This document shows, in pieces, positions 32,935 to 42,355 of a DNA stretch of 44,838 nt (position 1 is its first letter; every line of letters begins with the position of its first letter). Position numbers and translations under genes: made by a program. The stretch comes from Streptococcus infantis (lineage in GTDB: Bacteria; Bacillota; Bacilli; Lactobacillales; Streptococcaceae), in contig NZ_JAHZPU010000015.1 in the NCBI RefSeq assembly GCF_019929575.1, positions 1-44,838 on the forward strand. Direction: 5' to 3'. The notes beneath the pieces are model-generated. The model was not told the origin of the DNA, did no database searches, and was given only the letters and a program-made list of their open reading frames with translations.

Positions 32935-33245
32935 AGACGAGTGCAAAATCGTCGGAGAATTTATAGAATTGAACACGGACGGAAAGCTCGGAATTTAGAT
33001 AAACCAACAAGGATAGAAATCCTTCCTTGGTTTCCTAAAATTCAGTCGCTTTCTTATCGTCCTATGTATCTTATTTAATGGCAACCTGAGAGTTGCCAAA
33101 TAGAAAGGAGAAGGGTGATCCGTATTTGTTGAACTGAATACGGGCTACGGACGGTGCTAAAAAGATAGTTATTCCTAGAACTGACAGTTCTTCGTCATAA
33201 CTCCTATTTTAGCTTTGTCCGCTTGACGCCCTTAATATCTTATAA
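32935..33245 (+). promoter_or_regulatory. Structured carA-carB intergenic region (candidate cis-regulatory RNA)
   Basis: A 311-bp gap with several hairpins: GACGA / TCGTC (32936-32953); a long imperfect stem (32977-33062) built of GGACG / CGTCC, AAAGC / GCTTT, GAATTTAG / CTAAAATTC, AAACCAA / TTGGTTT and AAGGAT / ATCCTT; TGGCAAC / GTTGCCA (33079-33098); CCGTATT / AATACGG (33120-33143); and AGTTAT...AGAACT / AGTTCT...ATAACT (33167-33202). AAAGGAG at 33104 is followed by a five-codon ORF (33115-33132). No ribosome site lies directly before carB. Confidence 0.55.
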
Positions 33246-36200
33246 ATGCCTAAACGTACTGATATTCAAAAAATTATGGTGATTGGTTCTGGTCCGATTA
33301 TTATTGGTCAGGCTGCTGAGTTTGACTACGCTGGAACCCAGGCCTGCTTGTCTTTGAAAGAGGAAGGTTATGAGGTTGTCTTGGTAAACTCAAACCCTGC
33401 AACCATCATGACGGATAAAGAGATTGCAGATAAGGTCTACATCGAACCGATTACACTTGAGTTTGTAACTCGTATTCTCCGAAAGGAACGTCCAGATGCC
33501 TTGCTTCCAACCCTTGGAGGTCAAACAGGACTTAACATGGCCATGGAATTGTCTAAAAATGGTATCTTAGATGAGCTTGGAGTGGAGCTTCTGGGAACTA
33601 AATTATCTGCCATCGATCAAGCTGAGGACCGCGATCTCTTTAAACAATTGATGGAAGAACTCAAACAACCAATTCCAGAATCAGAAATTGTCAACACAGT
33701 AGAAGAAGCAGTTGCCTTTGCAGCCACTATTGGCTATCCAGTTATCGTCCGCCCAGCCTTTACTCTAGGTGGTACTGGTGGTGGTATGTGTGCCAATGAG
33801 GAAGAATTGCGTGAAATTGCTGAAAATGGTTTGAAGTTGTCACCTGTTACCCAGTGTTTGATTGAACGTTCCATTGCTGGTTTTAAGGAAATCGAGTATG
33901 AGGTCATGCGTGACTCGGCTGACAATGCCCTTGTTGTATGTAACATGGAAAACTTTGACCCTGTCGGGATTCACACAGGGGACTCTATCGTATTTGCCCC
34001 TGCGCAAACCATGTCCGACTATGAAAACCAAATGCTTCGTGATGCTAGCTTAAGCATTATCCGCGCTCTCAAGATTGAAGGCGGATGTAACGTTCAGCTT
34101 GCGCTTGATCCACACAGCTTTAAGTACTATGTCATCGAAGTAAATCCTCGTGTATCTCGTTCTTCAGCTCTTGCCTCTAAGGCAACAGGTTATCCAATTG
34201 CTAAATTGGCTGCTAAGATTGCGGTAGGGTTGACCTTGGATGAAGTTATTAACCCAGTTACAGGTTCAACCTATGCTATGTTTGAACCAGCCCTTGACTA
34301 TGTGGTGGCTAAGATTCCACGTTTCCCATTTGACAAGTTTGAAAAAGGGGAACGTCGTCTTGGTACCCAGATGAAGGCAACTGGAGAAGTTATGGCCATC
34401 GGTCGTAACATTGAAGAGTCACTTCTTAAAGCTTGTCGATCACTTGAAATCGGGGTGCACCACAATGAAATGCCTGAACTTGCAAATGTTACAGACGATG
34501 CCTTGATTGAAAAAGTTGTTAAGGCTCAAGATGACCGTCTCTTCTACGTATCAGAAGCCATTCGCCGTGGTTATACACCAGAGGAAATTGCTGAGCTTAC
34601 AAAAATTGATATTTTCTATCTGGATAAACTCTTGCATATCTTTGAAATTGAGCAAGAATTGGGGTCACATCCACAAGATCTTGAGGTCCTAAAAACAGCA
34701 AAATTGAATGGTTTCTCAGATCGTAAAATTGCTGAGCTTTGGAACACTACAGCTGATCAAGTTCGCCAACTTCGTTTAGAAAACAAGATTGTCCCAGTTT
34801 ACAAGATGGTCGATACTTGTGCTGCAGAATTTGAATCAGAAACTCCATACTTCTACTCAACATATGGTTGGGAAAATGAATCTATCAAGTCTGATAAGGA
34901 ATCCGTTCTAGTTTTAGGTTCAGGTCCAATCCGTATCGGTCAAGGGGTTGAGTTTGACTACGCAACCGTTCACTCTGTTAAGGCTATCCAAGCTGCTGGA
35001 TACGAAGCCATCATTATGAATTCAAACCCAGAGACAGTTTCAACCGACTTCTCTGTATCAGATAAACTATACTTTGAGCCATTGACTTTCGAAGATGTAA
35101 TGAATGTCATTGATTTGGAGCAGCCGAAGGGTGTTATTGTTCAGTTCGGTGGTCAAACAGCTATCAACCTTGCAGAGCCATTGGCAAAAGCAGGGGTGAC
35201 TATCCTTGGTACTCAAGTTTCTGATTTGGACCGTGCGGAAGACCGAGACCTCTTTGAACAAGCCCTCAAAGACTTGGATATTCCACAACCGCCTGGACAG
35301 ACTGCAACCAATGAAGAAGAAGCAGTGCTTGCAGCTCGTAAGATTGGTTTCCCAGTTCTAGTTCGCCCTTCATATGTCTTGGGTGGACGTGCCATGGAAA
35401 TCGTTGAGAATGAAGATGATCTTCGTTCTTACATGCGTACTGCGGTTAAGGCAAGTCCAGACCATCCTGTTCTTGTTGACTCTTATATTGTCGGTCAAGA
35501 GTGTGAAGTCGATGCTATTTCAGACGGAAAAAATGTTCTTATTCCAGGTATCATGGAACATATCGAACGTGCTGGGGTCCACTCAGGTGACTCCATGGCT
35601 GTTTATCCTCCACAAACCTTGTCTCAAAAGGTTCAGGAAACTATCGCAGACTACACCAAACGTCTTGCGATCGGCCTCAACTGCCTTGGTATGATGAACA
35701 TTCAGTTTGTCATCAAGGATGAAAAAGTTTACGTTATTGAAGTCAATCCACGTGCCAGCCGTACAGTTCCATTCCTTTCAAAAGTAACCAATATCCCTAT
35801 GGCGCAAGTAGCGACTAAGTTGATTCTCGGTAAGAGTCTTGAAGAGCTTGGTTACCAAGATGGACTTTATCCTGAAAGCACACGCGTTCATATCAAGGCA
35901 CCAGTCTTCTCCTTTACCAAGCTAGCTAAGGTAGACAGCCTTCTTGGACCTGAAATGAAGTCAACAGGGGAAGTCATGGGTTCTGATACTACTCTTGAAA
36001 AAGCTCTCTACAAGGCCTTTGAAGCTTCTTATCTACACTTACCAACCTTTGGTAATGTTGTCTTTACTATCGCAGACGATGCAAAAGAAGAAGCTTTGGA
36101 TTTAGCTCGTCGTTTCCAAAATATTGGCTACGGAATCCTGGCAACTGAAGGAACAGCAGCTTTCTTTGCAAGTCATGGCTTGAAGGCTCAACCTGTAGGT

Positions 36201-36422
36201 AAGATTGGTGATGATGAACACGATATTCCAAGCTATGTCCGCAAAGGAAAAATTCAAGCTATCATTAACACAGTTGGTACCAAGCGAACTGCAGATGAAG
36301 ACGGTGAACAAATCCGTCGTTCAGCTATCGAACATGGTGTGCCACTCTTTACAGCACTCGATACAGCAGATGCTATGCTTAAGGTACTTGAAAGCCGTAG
36401 CTTCGTTACAGAGGCAATTTAG
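33246..36422 (+). CDS. carB: Carbamoyl-phosphate synthase large subunit
   Basis: 1058 residues, the normal length. Two homologous halves, each with a pre-ATP-grasp and an ATP-grasp domain ([18 protein letters not shown] and [32 protein letters not shown] and [12 protein letters not shown]). An oligomerisation region lies between them, and a C-terminal MGS-like allosteric domain begins near [15 protein letters not shown]. It makes carbamoyl phosphate from bicarbonate, glutamine-derived ammonia and two ATP. No Shine-Dalgarno is visible in the 20 bases before ATG 33246 (CTTAATATCTTATAA). A terminator follows at 36455. Confidence 0.97.
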   Translation: MPKRTDIQKIMVIGSGPIIIGQAAEFDYAGTQACLSLKEEGYEVVLVNSNPATIMTDKEIADKVYIEPITLEFVTRILRKERPDALLPTLGGQTGLNMAMELSKNGILDELGVELLGTKLSAIDQAEDRDLFKQLMEELKQPIPESEIVNTVEEAVAFAATIGYPVIVRPAFTLGGTGGGMCANEEELREIAENGLKLSPVTQCLIERSIAGFKEIEYEVMRDSADNALVVCNMENFDPVGIHTGDSIVFAPAQTMSDYENQMLRDASLSIIRALKIEGGCNVQLALDPHSFKYYVIEVNPRVSRSSALASKATGYPIAKLAAKIAVGLTLDEVINPVTGSTYAMFEPALDYVVAKIPRFPFDKFEKGERRLGTQMKATGEVMAIGRNIEESLLKACRSLEIGVHHNEMPELANVTDDALIEKVVKAQDDRLFYVSEAIRRGYTPEEIAELTKIDIFYLDKLLHIFEIEQELGSHPQDLEVLKTAKLNGFSDRKIAELWNTTADQVRQLRLENKIVPVYKMVDTCAAEFESETPYFYSTYGWENESIKSDKESVLVLGSGPIRIGQGVEFDYATVHSVKAIQAAGYEAIIMNSNPETVSTDFSVSDKLYFEPLTFEDVMNVIDLEQPKGVIVQFGGQTAINLAEPLAKAGVTILGTQVSDLDRAEDRDLFEQALKDLDIPQPPGQTATNEEEAVLAARKIGFPVLVRPSYVLGGRAMEIVENEDDLRSYMRTAVKASPDHPVLVDSYIVGQECEVDAISDGKNVLIPGIMEHIERAGVHSGDSMAVYPPQTLSQKVQETIADYTKRLAIGLNCLGMMNIQFVIKDEKVYVIEVNPRASRTVPFLSKVTNIPMAQVATKLILGKSLEELGYQDGLYPESTRVHIKAPVFSFTKLAKVDSLLGPEMKSTGEVMGSDTTLEKALYKAFEASYLHLPTFGNVVFTIADDAKEEALDLARRFQNIGYGILATEGTAAFFASHGLKAQPVGKIGDDEHDIPSYVRKGKIQAIINTVGTKRTADEDGEQIRRSAIEHGVPLFTALDTADAMLKVLESRSFVTEAI

Positions 36423-36454
36423 TTTCTTAGTAAATGAACTAAAAAGCTTTTTAT

Positions 36455-36486
36455 CCAGCGTCAAAAGACGCTGGTTTTTGCTTTTT
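36455..36486 (+). terminator. Terminator after carB
   Basis: CCAGCGTC (36455-36462) / GACGCTGG (36467-36474), loop AAAA, then TTTTTGCTTTTTT. Confidence 0.93.
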
Positions 36487-36557
36487 TATAGATTGATAGA
36501 AAGATCGAGTGACGAAAAAAGTTACAGATCATCATTAAATGTAAAAGTTTGAAAAAA

Positions 36558-36730
36558 AGAGTGGAACAGAAATCCTAGCCTCTTAATTGTCTTTGGATTG
36601 TCGAGCAAGGCGCAGTGGTTGAGTGGGCTCTACTACGCTGATTTCATCAGCTTTTACAGCCCTACTCAACTGTGCGGAGGTGGGACGACGAAATCGAATT
36701 CTAACGAATTACCGATTTCTGTTCCACTCT
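36558..36730. repeat. Structured dispersed repeat, copy B, with 17-bp terminal inverted repeats
   Basis: A 173-bp MITE-like element bounded by AGAGTGGAACAGAAATC (36558-36574) and its exact reverse complement (36714-36730). Inside: GTTGAGT (36618-36624) / ACTCAAC (36664-36670), a bulged T, GGGCT / AGCCC, and GCTGAT / ATCAGC, then a second hairpin GAAATCG-AATTC / GAATT-CGATTTC. Copy A at 23665 has the same layout with different bases. It fills most of the 36423-36904 gap; the rest is the carB terminator and the mntH promoter region. It resembles pneumococcal RUP/SPRITE repeats. Confidence 0.8.
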
Positions 36731-36768
36731 CTTATTCTGTCTTTCCCTAAAAATTTGTTGAATTTTTA

Positions 36769-36867
36769 TGATATAATAGGGGCAAATTGAGAAAATGAGT
36801 AAGTATTTTCATAAGTCCTTTCAAAAAGTGATGTAAAGATGTAAGCTCTGCTTTTTAAGACTATAAT
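36769..36867 (+). promoter_or_regulatory. mntH promoter region with two -10 candidates
   Basis: Extended -10 TGATATAAT (36769-36777) and a second TATAAT (36862-36867), neither with a good -35. Between them GAAAAT and ATTTTC (36791-36810) form a short inverted repeat that could be an operator. No regulator can be named. Confidence 0.45.
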
Positions 36868-36904
36868 AGTAGGAAAAGACAAGATTAGAAAGAGGTAAGT
36901 ATCT

Positions 36905-38239
36905 ATGTCTTCTCATAAAAAAGTGTCACTCTCTGAGATTAATCAGTCGATTGATACTCCAAATAATAATCATTTCTGGCAAAATTTAAAGGCCTTCTTG
37001 GGGCCAGGTGCCCTTGTAGCGGTAGGTTACATGGATCCAGGGAACTGGATCACCAGTGTTGTTGGAGGGGCTTCCTATAAGTACAGTCTCTTATTTGTTA
37101 TCCTGATTTCATCGCTTATTGCCATACAACTTCAACAAATGGCAGGAAAACTAGGGATTGTAACCCAGATGGACTTGGCACAAGCAACGGCTCATCACTC
37201 ATCAAGGTGGCTTCGGTATAGCCTATGGGTTATTTTGGAATTGGCCTTGATGGCGACAGACTTGGCAGAAGTACTAGGCTCTGCAATTGATCTAAATCTT
37301 CTCTTTAAGATTCCGATTATGATAGCAATCCTATTGACCGTTTTGGATGTCTTTCTCTTATTGCTCTTGATGAAGTTTGGCTTTAAGAAGATAGAAGCTA
37401 TCGTGACAACTCTGATTTTAACGATTTTAGCAATCTTTACCTATCTAGTAGCCCTGTCAAATCCAAGTTTCCAAGGGATCGCTGAAGGTTATTTACCAAA
37501 TGCTACCTTGTTTGAGAGTCCGATACCAGGACATGAAAGTCAATTAACCTTGGCTCTTGGGATTGTAGGTGCTACCGTTATGCCCCACAACCTCTATTTG
37601 CATTCTTCCTTGTCTCAGACTCGAAAAATCAATCACAAGGACAAGAATGATGTTCGAAAAGCGGTGCGCTTTATGACCTGGGACTCGAATCTTCAACTGT
37701 CCTTGGCCTTTATCGTTAACTCCCTTCTTTTGATCTTAGGGGCGGCCCTCTTCTTCGGACATGCCTCTGAAATCTCTGCTTTTTCTCAAATGTATAATGC
37801 CTTGCAGGATTCTACTATTGCGGGAGCCATAGCTAGCTCAACCCTATCGACTTTGTTTGCCTTGGCCCTATTAGCCAGTGGTCAAAATTCGACGATCACA
37901 GGTACCTTGACAGGACAAATTGTTATGGAAGGTTTCTTGCATATGCGATTGCCTCAGTGGTTCATTCGTTTGGCGACTCGTCTCTTTGCCTTACTGCCTG
38001 TCATGATTGTAGCCGTTCTCTTTGGTCATCAGGAAAAAACCTTGGACCAGTTACTGGTTTATTCACAGGTTTTTCTTTCGATTGCCTTACCATTCTCGAT
38101 TTTCCCTCTGATTTATCTAACCTCAAAAAAATCACTGATGGGAGAATTTACCAATGCCAAGTGGAATACTATCCTTGGTTATATCGTTTCCATTATCTTG
38201 ACTATCCTCAATGTGAAATTGCTATTTGATATTTTTTAA
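36905..38239 (+). CDS. mntH: Nramp family manganese/divalent metal transporter
   Basis: Proton-coupled Mn2+/Fe2+ importer, 444 residues, 11 membrane helices. Metal-site residues are present: Asp44 and Asn47 in TM1 (MDPGNW) and Met226 in TM6 (VMPHNLYLHSS). The consensus transport stretch GQNSTITGTLTGQIVMEGF is also present. AGAGGT at 36891-36896 serves ATG 36905. It is a single gene with its own promoter and terminator (38293). A mobile repeat lies immediately upstream. Confidence 0.95.
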   Translation: MSSHKKVSLSEINQSIDTPNNNHFWQNLKAFLGPGALVAVGYMDPGNWITSVVGGASYKYSLLFVILISSLIAIQLQQMAGKLGIVTQMDLAQATAHHSSRWLRYSLWVILELALMATDLAEVLGSAIDLNLLFKIPIMIAILLTVLDVFLLLLLMKFGFKKIEAIVTTLILTILAIFTYLVALSNPSFQGIAEGYLPNATLFESPIPGHESQLTLALGIVGATVMPHNLYLHSSLSQTRKINHKDKNDVRKAVRFMTWDSNLQLSLAFIVNSLLLILGAALFFGHASEISAFSQMYNALQDSTIAGAIASSTLSTLFALALLASGQNSTITGTLTGQIVMEGFLHMRLPQWFIRLATRLFALLPVMIVAVLFGHQEKTLDQLLVYSQVFLSIALPFSIFPLIYLTSKKSLMGEFTNAKWNTILGYIVSIILTILNVKLLFDIF

Positions 38240-38292
38240 AAGCATCTGAGATGAAGTAGAAGAAATATCATTTTGATGATTAAAATTGCAGA

Positions 38293-38330
38293 AAAAAATC
38301 ACCCGAGAGTTGAATCTTGGGTGATTTTTT
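38293..38330. terminator. Terminator after mntH
   Basis: AAAAAATCACCC (38293-38304) / GGGTGATTTTTT (38319-38330) with a 14-base top that can partly pair (AGA/TCT). A and T runs on both sides. Confidence 0.9.
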
Positions 38331-38361
38331 AGAATTCTCATCTTAGACGAAAAACAATTAT

Positions 38362-38384
38362 AAAAAGCTGCATGATGATGCAGC
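38362..38384 (-). terminator. Terminator of tRNA-Ser
   Basis: Minus strand: GCTGCA / TGCAGC stem (38384-38367) followed by TTTTTA. Confidence 0.85.
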
Positions 38385-38401
38385 CACACTATATATAGCT
38401 A

Positions 38402-38489
38402 CGGAAGACATGGGATTCGAACCCACGCACGCTTTAACACGCCTACCGCGTTTCCAACACGGCCTCTTAAGCCTCTTGAGTAATCTTCC
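38402..38489 (-). tRNA. tRNA-Ser (anticodon GGA)
   Basis: 88-nt class II tRNA. Acceptor GGAAGAT / GTCTTCC, discriminator G, anticodon loop TTGGAAA between CCGTG and CGCGG, a long variable arm (GCGTG...), T loop GTTCGAATCC. CCA is not encoded. It reads TCC and TCT. It has its own promoter and terminator and lies opposite to its neighbours. Confidence 0.96.
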
Positions 38490-38504
38490 AATACTTACTA
38501 ACCT

Positions 38505-38533
38505 AGTCTACCATAAAGCCTTCTTTCTTGCAA
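38505..38533 (-). promoter_or_regulatory. Promoter of tRNA-Ser
   Basis: Minus strand: TTGCAA (38533-38528), 17-bp spacer, TAGACT (38510-38505). Confidence 0.75.
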
Positions 38534-38590
38534 ATTTATTTAAAGTTGAGGAGTCAGTGATAGAAATTGAAAGAAAGTGACAAAAAATGC

Positions 38591-38618
38591 TTGACTTTGA
38601 TTTTTTTTATGATAGAAT
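38591..38618 (+). promoter_or_regulatory. Promoter of the fruR-fruK-fruA operon
   Basis: TTGACT (38591-38596), 16-bp spacer, TAGAAT (38613-38618). Confidence 0.8.
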
Positions 38619-38623
38619 GAATA

Positions 38624-38639
38624 ATGTAATCGTTAACAG
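38624..38639 (+). promoter_or_regulatory. cre (CcpA) operator of the fru operon
   Basis: ATGTAATCGTTAACAG matches WTGNAARCGNWWWCAW except for T at the R position and the last base. It covers about +1 to +15 of the transcript and its end overlaps the AGGAGG of fruR. Confidence 0.65.
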
Positions 38640-38650
38640 GAGGTAAACTA

Positions 38651-39391
38651 ATGCTAAAAAGTGAACGAAAACAGTTGATTTTAGAAGAATTGAGTAAGCA
38701 TAAAATCGTCTCTCTAGAGAAATTGGTAGGCTTGTTAGATACTTCAGAATCAACAGTTAGACGTGATTTAGATGAATTGGAGTCTGAAAATAAACTTCGT
38801 CGAGTGCATGGAGGAGCAGAGTTGCCTCACTCCTTGCAAGAAGAAGAAACCATTCAAGAAAAATCTGTCAAAAACCTTCAAGAGAAAAAGTTGATTGCTC
38901 AAAAAGCATCTTCCCTCATCAAAGAAAAAGATGTTATCTTTGTGGATGCAGGGAGTACGACAGCCTTTCTCATTAAAGAATTGGAGCGAAAAGACATTAC
39001 AGTGGTAACCAATTCCATTCACCATGCGGTTCAATTAGTGGATAAGCAAATCCCAACAGTCATTATCGGTGGTGGAGTCAAGATGACAACTGATGCCAGT
39101 ATCGGAGGAGTAGCTCTCAATCAGATTAACCAACTGCACTTTGATCGTGCCTTTATTGGAATGAATGGTGTAGATGAAGGTTACTTTACAACTCCAGATA
39201 TGGAGGAGGGCGCTGTCAAGCGTGCTATCTTAGAAAATGCTAAACAAACCTATGTCTTGGCAGATTCATCCAAGATTGGTCAGTCTTGTTTTGCTAAGGT
39301 AGCTCCTATAAAACGTGCTATTGTCATTACATGCAAGGGTCATGATCTCTTGCCAGCTATCAAAGAGAAAACGGAGGTAATAGAAGTATGA
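38651..39391 (+). CDS. fruR: DeoR family regulator of the fructose operon
   Basis: 246-residue repressor. The N-terminal DeoR helix-turn-helix is VSLEKLVGLLDTSESTVRRDLDELE, followed by RRVHGGAELP. The C-terminal sugar-phosphate sensor (DeoRC) contains VDAGSTTAFLIKEL and VLADSSKIG. It presumably senses fructose-1-phosphate and controls its own operon. AGGAGG (38638-38643) is seven bases before ATG 38651. Its stop overlaps the fruK start by four bases. Confidence 0.94.
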   Translation: MLKSERKQLILEELSKHKIVSLEKLVGLLDTSESTVRRDLDELESENKLRRVHGGAELPHSLQEEETIQEKSVKNLQEKKLIAQKASSLIKEKDVIFVDAGSTTAFLIKELERKDITVVTNSIHHAVQLVDKQIPTVIIGGGVKMTTDASIGGVALNQINQLHFDRAFIGMNGVDEGYFTTPDMEEGAVKRAILENAKQTYVLADSSKIGQSCFAKVAPIKRAIVITCKGHDLLPAIKEKTEVIEV

Positions 39392-40299
39392 TTTATACAG
39401 TCACACTCAATCCATCTATAGACTACATTGTCCGTTTGGACAAAGTGGAAGTTGGTAGTGTTAATCGTATGGATAGTGATGATAAGTTTGCTGGTGGTAA
39501 AGGTATCAATGTTAGCCGTGTCTTGAAGCGTTTGGATATTCCAAATACAGCGACAGGTTTCATCGGAGGCTTTACTGGAAAATTTATCACAGATACTTTA
39601 GCTGAAGAACAAATTGAAACGCAATTTGTCCAAGTGGCAGAAGATACGCGTATCAATGTCAAGATCAAAGCAGACCAAGAAACTGAAATCAATGGGACAG
39701 GTCCTAATGTTGAGCCCGAACAACTTGAAGAGTTAAAAGACATTCTTTCAAATCTTACAGCAGAAGATACAGTTGTATTTGCAGGTTCGAGTGCTAAAAA
39801 CTTGGGTAATGTCATCTATAAGGATTTGATTGCCTTGACCCGTCAGACAGGCGCACAAGTAGTCTGTGACTTTGAAGGTCAAACCTTGATTGATAGTTTG
39901 GATTATCAACCACTTTTGGTCAAACCAAATAATCATGAACTGGGAGCTATCTTTGGAGTCAAGCTTGAAAGCCTTGATGAAATAGAGAAATACGCTCGAG
40001 AATTGCTGGCTAAAGGTGCTCAAAACGTTATCATCTCTATGGCTGGTGATGGTGCCCTTCTGGTAACATCAGATGGAGCATACTTTGCTAAACCGATTAA
40101 AGGAACCGTGAAAAACTCAGTTGGTGCTGGTGACTCTATGGTTGCTGGATTTACGGGTGAGTTTGTCAAATCAAAAGACGCAGTAGAAGCCTTCAAGTGG
40201 GGAGTGGCATGCGGAACAGCAACCACCTTCTCAGATGATTTAGCAACTGCAACATTTATTAAAGAAACTTATGAAAAAGTTGAGGTAGAAAAAAGATGA
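39388..40299 (+). CDS. fruK: 1-phosphofructokinase
   Basis: PfkB-family kinase, 303 residues, converting fructose-1-phosphate to fructose-1,6-bisphosphate. N-terminal signature YTVTLNPSIDYIV and GGKGINVSRVLKRL, and the catalytic C-terminal motif NSVGAGDSMVAGF (Asp as base). It overlaps fruR and fruA by four bases each, so the three products are translationally coupled. Tagatose-6-phosphate kinase is a related alternative; the fruA neighbour settles the call. Confidence 0.95.
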   Translation: MIYTVTLNPSIDYIVRLDKVEVGSVNRMDSDDKFAGGKGINVSRVLKRLDIPNTATGFIGGFTGKFITDTLAEEQIETQFVQVAEDTRINVKIKADQETEINGTGPNVEPEQLEELKDILSNLTAEDTVVFAGSSAKNLGNVIYKDLIALTRQTGAQVVCDFEGQTLIDSLDYQPLLVKPNNHELGAIFGVKLESLDEIEKYARELLAKGAQNVIISMAGDGALLVTSDGAYFAKPIKGTVKNSVGAGDSMVAGFTGEFVKSKDAVEAFKWGVACGTATTFSDDLATATFIKETYEKVEVEKR

Positions 40300-42254
40300 A
40301 AATTCAAGATTTATTGAGAAAAGATGTCATGTTGCTTGATTTGCAAGCAACTGAAAAAACAGCAGCTATCGAAGAAATGATTCATAGCTTGGTGGAGCAT
40401 GGATACGTGACAGATTTTGAAACCTTTAAAGAAGGAATCTTAGCACGTGAAGCTTTGACTTCTACAGGCTTGGGCGACGGTATCGCTATGCCACATAGCA
40501 AAAATGCTGCTGTAAAGGAAGCTACTGTTCTCTTTGCTAAGTCGAACAAGGGTGTTGACTACGAAAGTTTAGACGGACAAGCAACCGACCTCTTCTTTAT
40601 GATTGCTGCTCCAGAAGGTGCCAATGATACTCACTTGGCTGCCTTGGCAGAATTGTCACAATATTTGATGAAAGACGGATTTGCTGATAAACTTCGTCAA
40701 GTAACATCAGCTGATCAAGTCATTGAACTCTTTGACCAAGCTTCAGAAAAAGCTCAAGAACCAGTTCAAGCTCCTGCAAATGAATCTGGCGACTTTATCG
40801 TAGCAGTTACAGCTTGTACAACAGGAATTGCCCACACATACATGGCCCAAGAAGCTCTTCAAAAAGTGGCTGCGGAAATGGGTGTTGGTATCAAGGTTGA
40901 AACCAACGGTGCAAGTGGTGTAGGCAACAAATTAACAGCAGAAGATATCCGCAATGCCAAAGCTGTTATCATCGCTGCAGATAAAGCAGTTGAGATGGAT
41001 CGTTTTGATGGTAAACCATTGGTGAACCGTCCAGTTGCAGATGGTATTCGTAAGACAGAAGAGTTGATCAACTTGGCTCTTTCTGGTAATGCTGAAGTAT
41101 ATCGTGCTGCTAATGGAGCGCAAGCTTCAACAGCATCTAATGAAAAACAAAGTCTAGGTGGTGCCTTCTACAAACACTTGATGAGTGGTGTATCACAAAT
41201 GTTGCCATTCGTTATCGGTGGAGGTATCATGATTGCCCTTGCCTTCTTGATTGATGGTGCTTTGGGGGTTCCAAATGAGAGTCTTGGAAATCTTGGTTCT
41301 TACCATGAACTCGCTTCTATGTTCATGAAAATCGGAGGTTCTGCCTTTGGTTTGATGTTGCCAGTATTTGCAGGATATGTTGCTTACTCAATCGCTGAAA
41401 AACCAGGTTTGGTAGCCGGTTTCGTAGCTGGTGCTATCGCTAAAGAAGGTTATGCCTTTGGTAAAATCCCTTACGCTCAGGGTGGTGAAGCAACTTCAGC
41501 CCTTGCAGGGGTATCATCAGGTTTCCTTGGAGCCCTCGTAGGTGGATTTATCGCAGGTGCCTTGGTGCTTTTGGTTAAGAAATACGTGAAGGTTCCTCGC
41601 TCACTTGAAGGTGCTAAATCAATCCTTCTCTTGCCACTTTTTGGAACAATCTTGACAGGTTTTGTCATGCTAGCTGTTAATATCCCAATGGCCGCAATCA
41701 ATACTGGTATGAATAACTTCCTTGGTGGTCTTGAAGGTGGATCAGCTGTCCTTCTTGGAGTCGTTCTTGGAGGAATGATGGCTGTCGATATGGGTGGCCC
41801 TGTCAATAAAGCAGCCTACGTCTTCGGTACTGGTACTCTTGCAGCAACAGTTGCAACAGGTGGTTCAGTAGCTATGGCAGCAGTTATGGCTGGAGGAATG
41901 GTTCCACCACTTGCAATCTTTGTGGCAACACTTCTCTTTAAGAATAAATTTACCAAAGAAGAACGTAACTCTGGTTTGACGAACATCGTTATGGGCTTGT
42001 CATTCATCACTGAAGGTGCGATTCCATTTGGTGCAGCAGACCCAGCTCGTGCAATCCCAAGCTTCATCCTTGGTTCAGCGGTAGCAGGTGGACTCGTTGG
42101 TCTTGCAAATATCAAACTCATGGCTCCTCACGGAGGAATCTTCGTTATCGCCCTTACTTCAAACGCTCTTCTTTACCTTGTCTTTGTCTTGGTAGGAGCA
42201 CTTGTCAGTGGTGTAGTTTACGGTTACCTTCGTAAACCACAAGCAGTGAAATAA
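40296..42254 (+). CDS. fruA: PTS fructose transporter, EIIABC
   Basis: Fructose permease of 652 residues making fructose-1-phosphate. Domain order A-B-C: EIIA (PTS_EIIA_2 type, 1-150) with phospho-His67 (IAMPHSK), EIIB (about 165-265) with phospho-Cys174 (VTACTTGIAHTYMA), and EIIC (about 290-645) with VDMGGPVNKAAYVFG and ITEGAIPFGAADP. Ends at a two-way terminator shared with the restriction-modification gene. Confidence 0.96.
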   Translation: MKIQDLLRKDVMLLDLQATEKTAAIEEMIHSLVEHGYVTDFETFKEGILAREALTSTGLGDGIAMPHSKNAAVKEATVLFAKSNKGVDYESLDGQATDLFFMIAAPEGANDTHLAALAELSQYLMKDGFADKLRQVTSADQVIELFDQASEKAQEPVQAPANESGDFIVAVTACTTGIAHTYMAQEALQKVAAEMGVGIKVETNGASGVGNKLTAEDIRNAKAVIIAADKAVEMDRFDGKPLVNRPVADGIRKTEELINLALSGNAEVYRAANGAQASTASNEKQSLGGAFYKHLMSGVSQMLPFVIGGGIMIALAFLIDGALGVPNESLGNLGSYHELASMFMKIGGSAFGLMLPVFAGYVAYSIAEKPGLVAGFVAGAIAKEGYAFGKIPYAQGGEATSALAGVSSGFLGALVGGFIAGALVLLVKKYVKVPRSLEGAKSILLLPLFGTILTGFVMLAVNIPMAAINTGMNNFLGGLEGGSAVLLGVVLGGMMAVDMGGPVNKAAYVFGTGTLAATVATGGSVAMAAVMAGGMVPPLAIFVATLLFKNKFTKEERNSGLTNIVMGLSFITEGAIPFGAADPARAIPSFILGSAVAGGLVGLANIKLMAPHGGIFVIALTSNALLYLVFVLVGALVSGVVYGYLRKPQAVK

Positions 42255-42319
42255 GTCAAATATATTTAGGGAACTATATATCTGTTTACAACAACAAGAT
42301 GTAGTACTTCAATAATATC

Positions 42320-42351
42320 GAAAAAGACGATTTCCGTTTGGAAATCGTCTT
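42320..42351. terminator. Bidirectional terminator between fruA and the restriction-modification gene
   Basis: Perfect 12-bp stem AAGACGATTTCC (42324-42335) / GGAAATCGTCTT (42340-42351), loop GTTT. The minus-strand side has the better U run (CTTTTTCG). Confidence 0.9.
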
Positions 42352-42355
42352 CTCA

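Noticed and set aside
33104..33145. Possible T-box (AGGGTG followed by CCG) in the carA-carB gap
   Set aside because: The sequence AGGGTGATCCGTA differs too much from AGGGTGGTACCGCG, there is no specifier stem, and no terminator/antiterminator pair with a U run follows.
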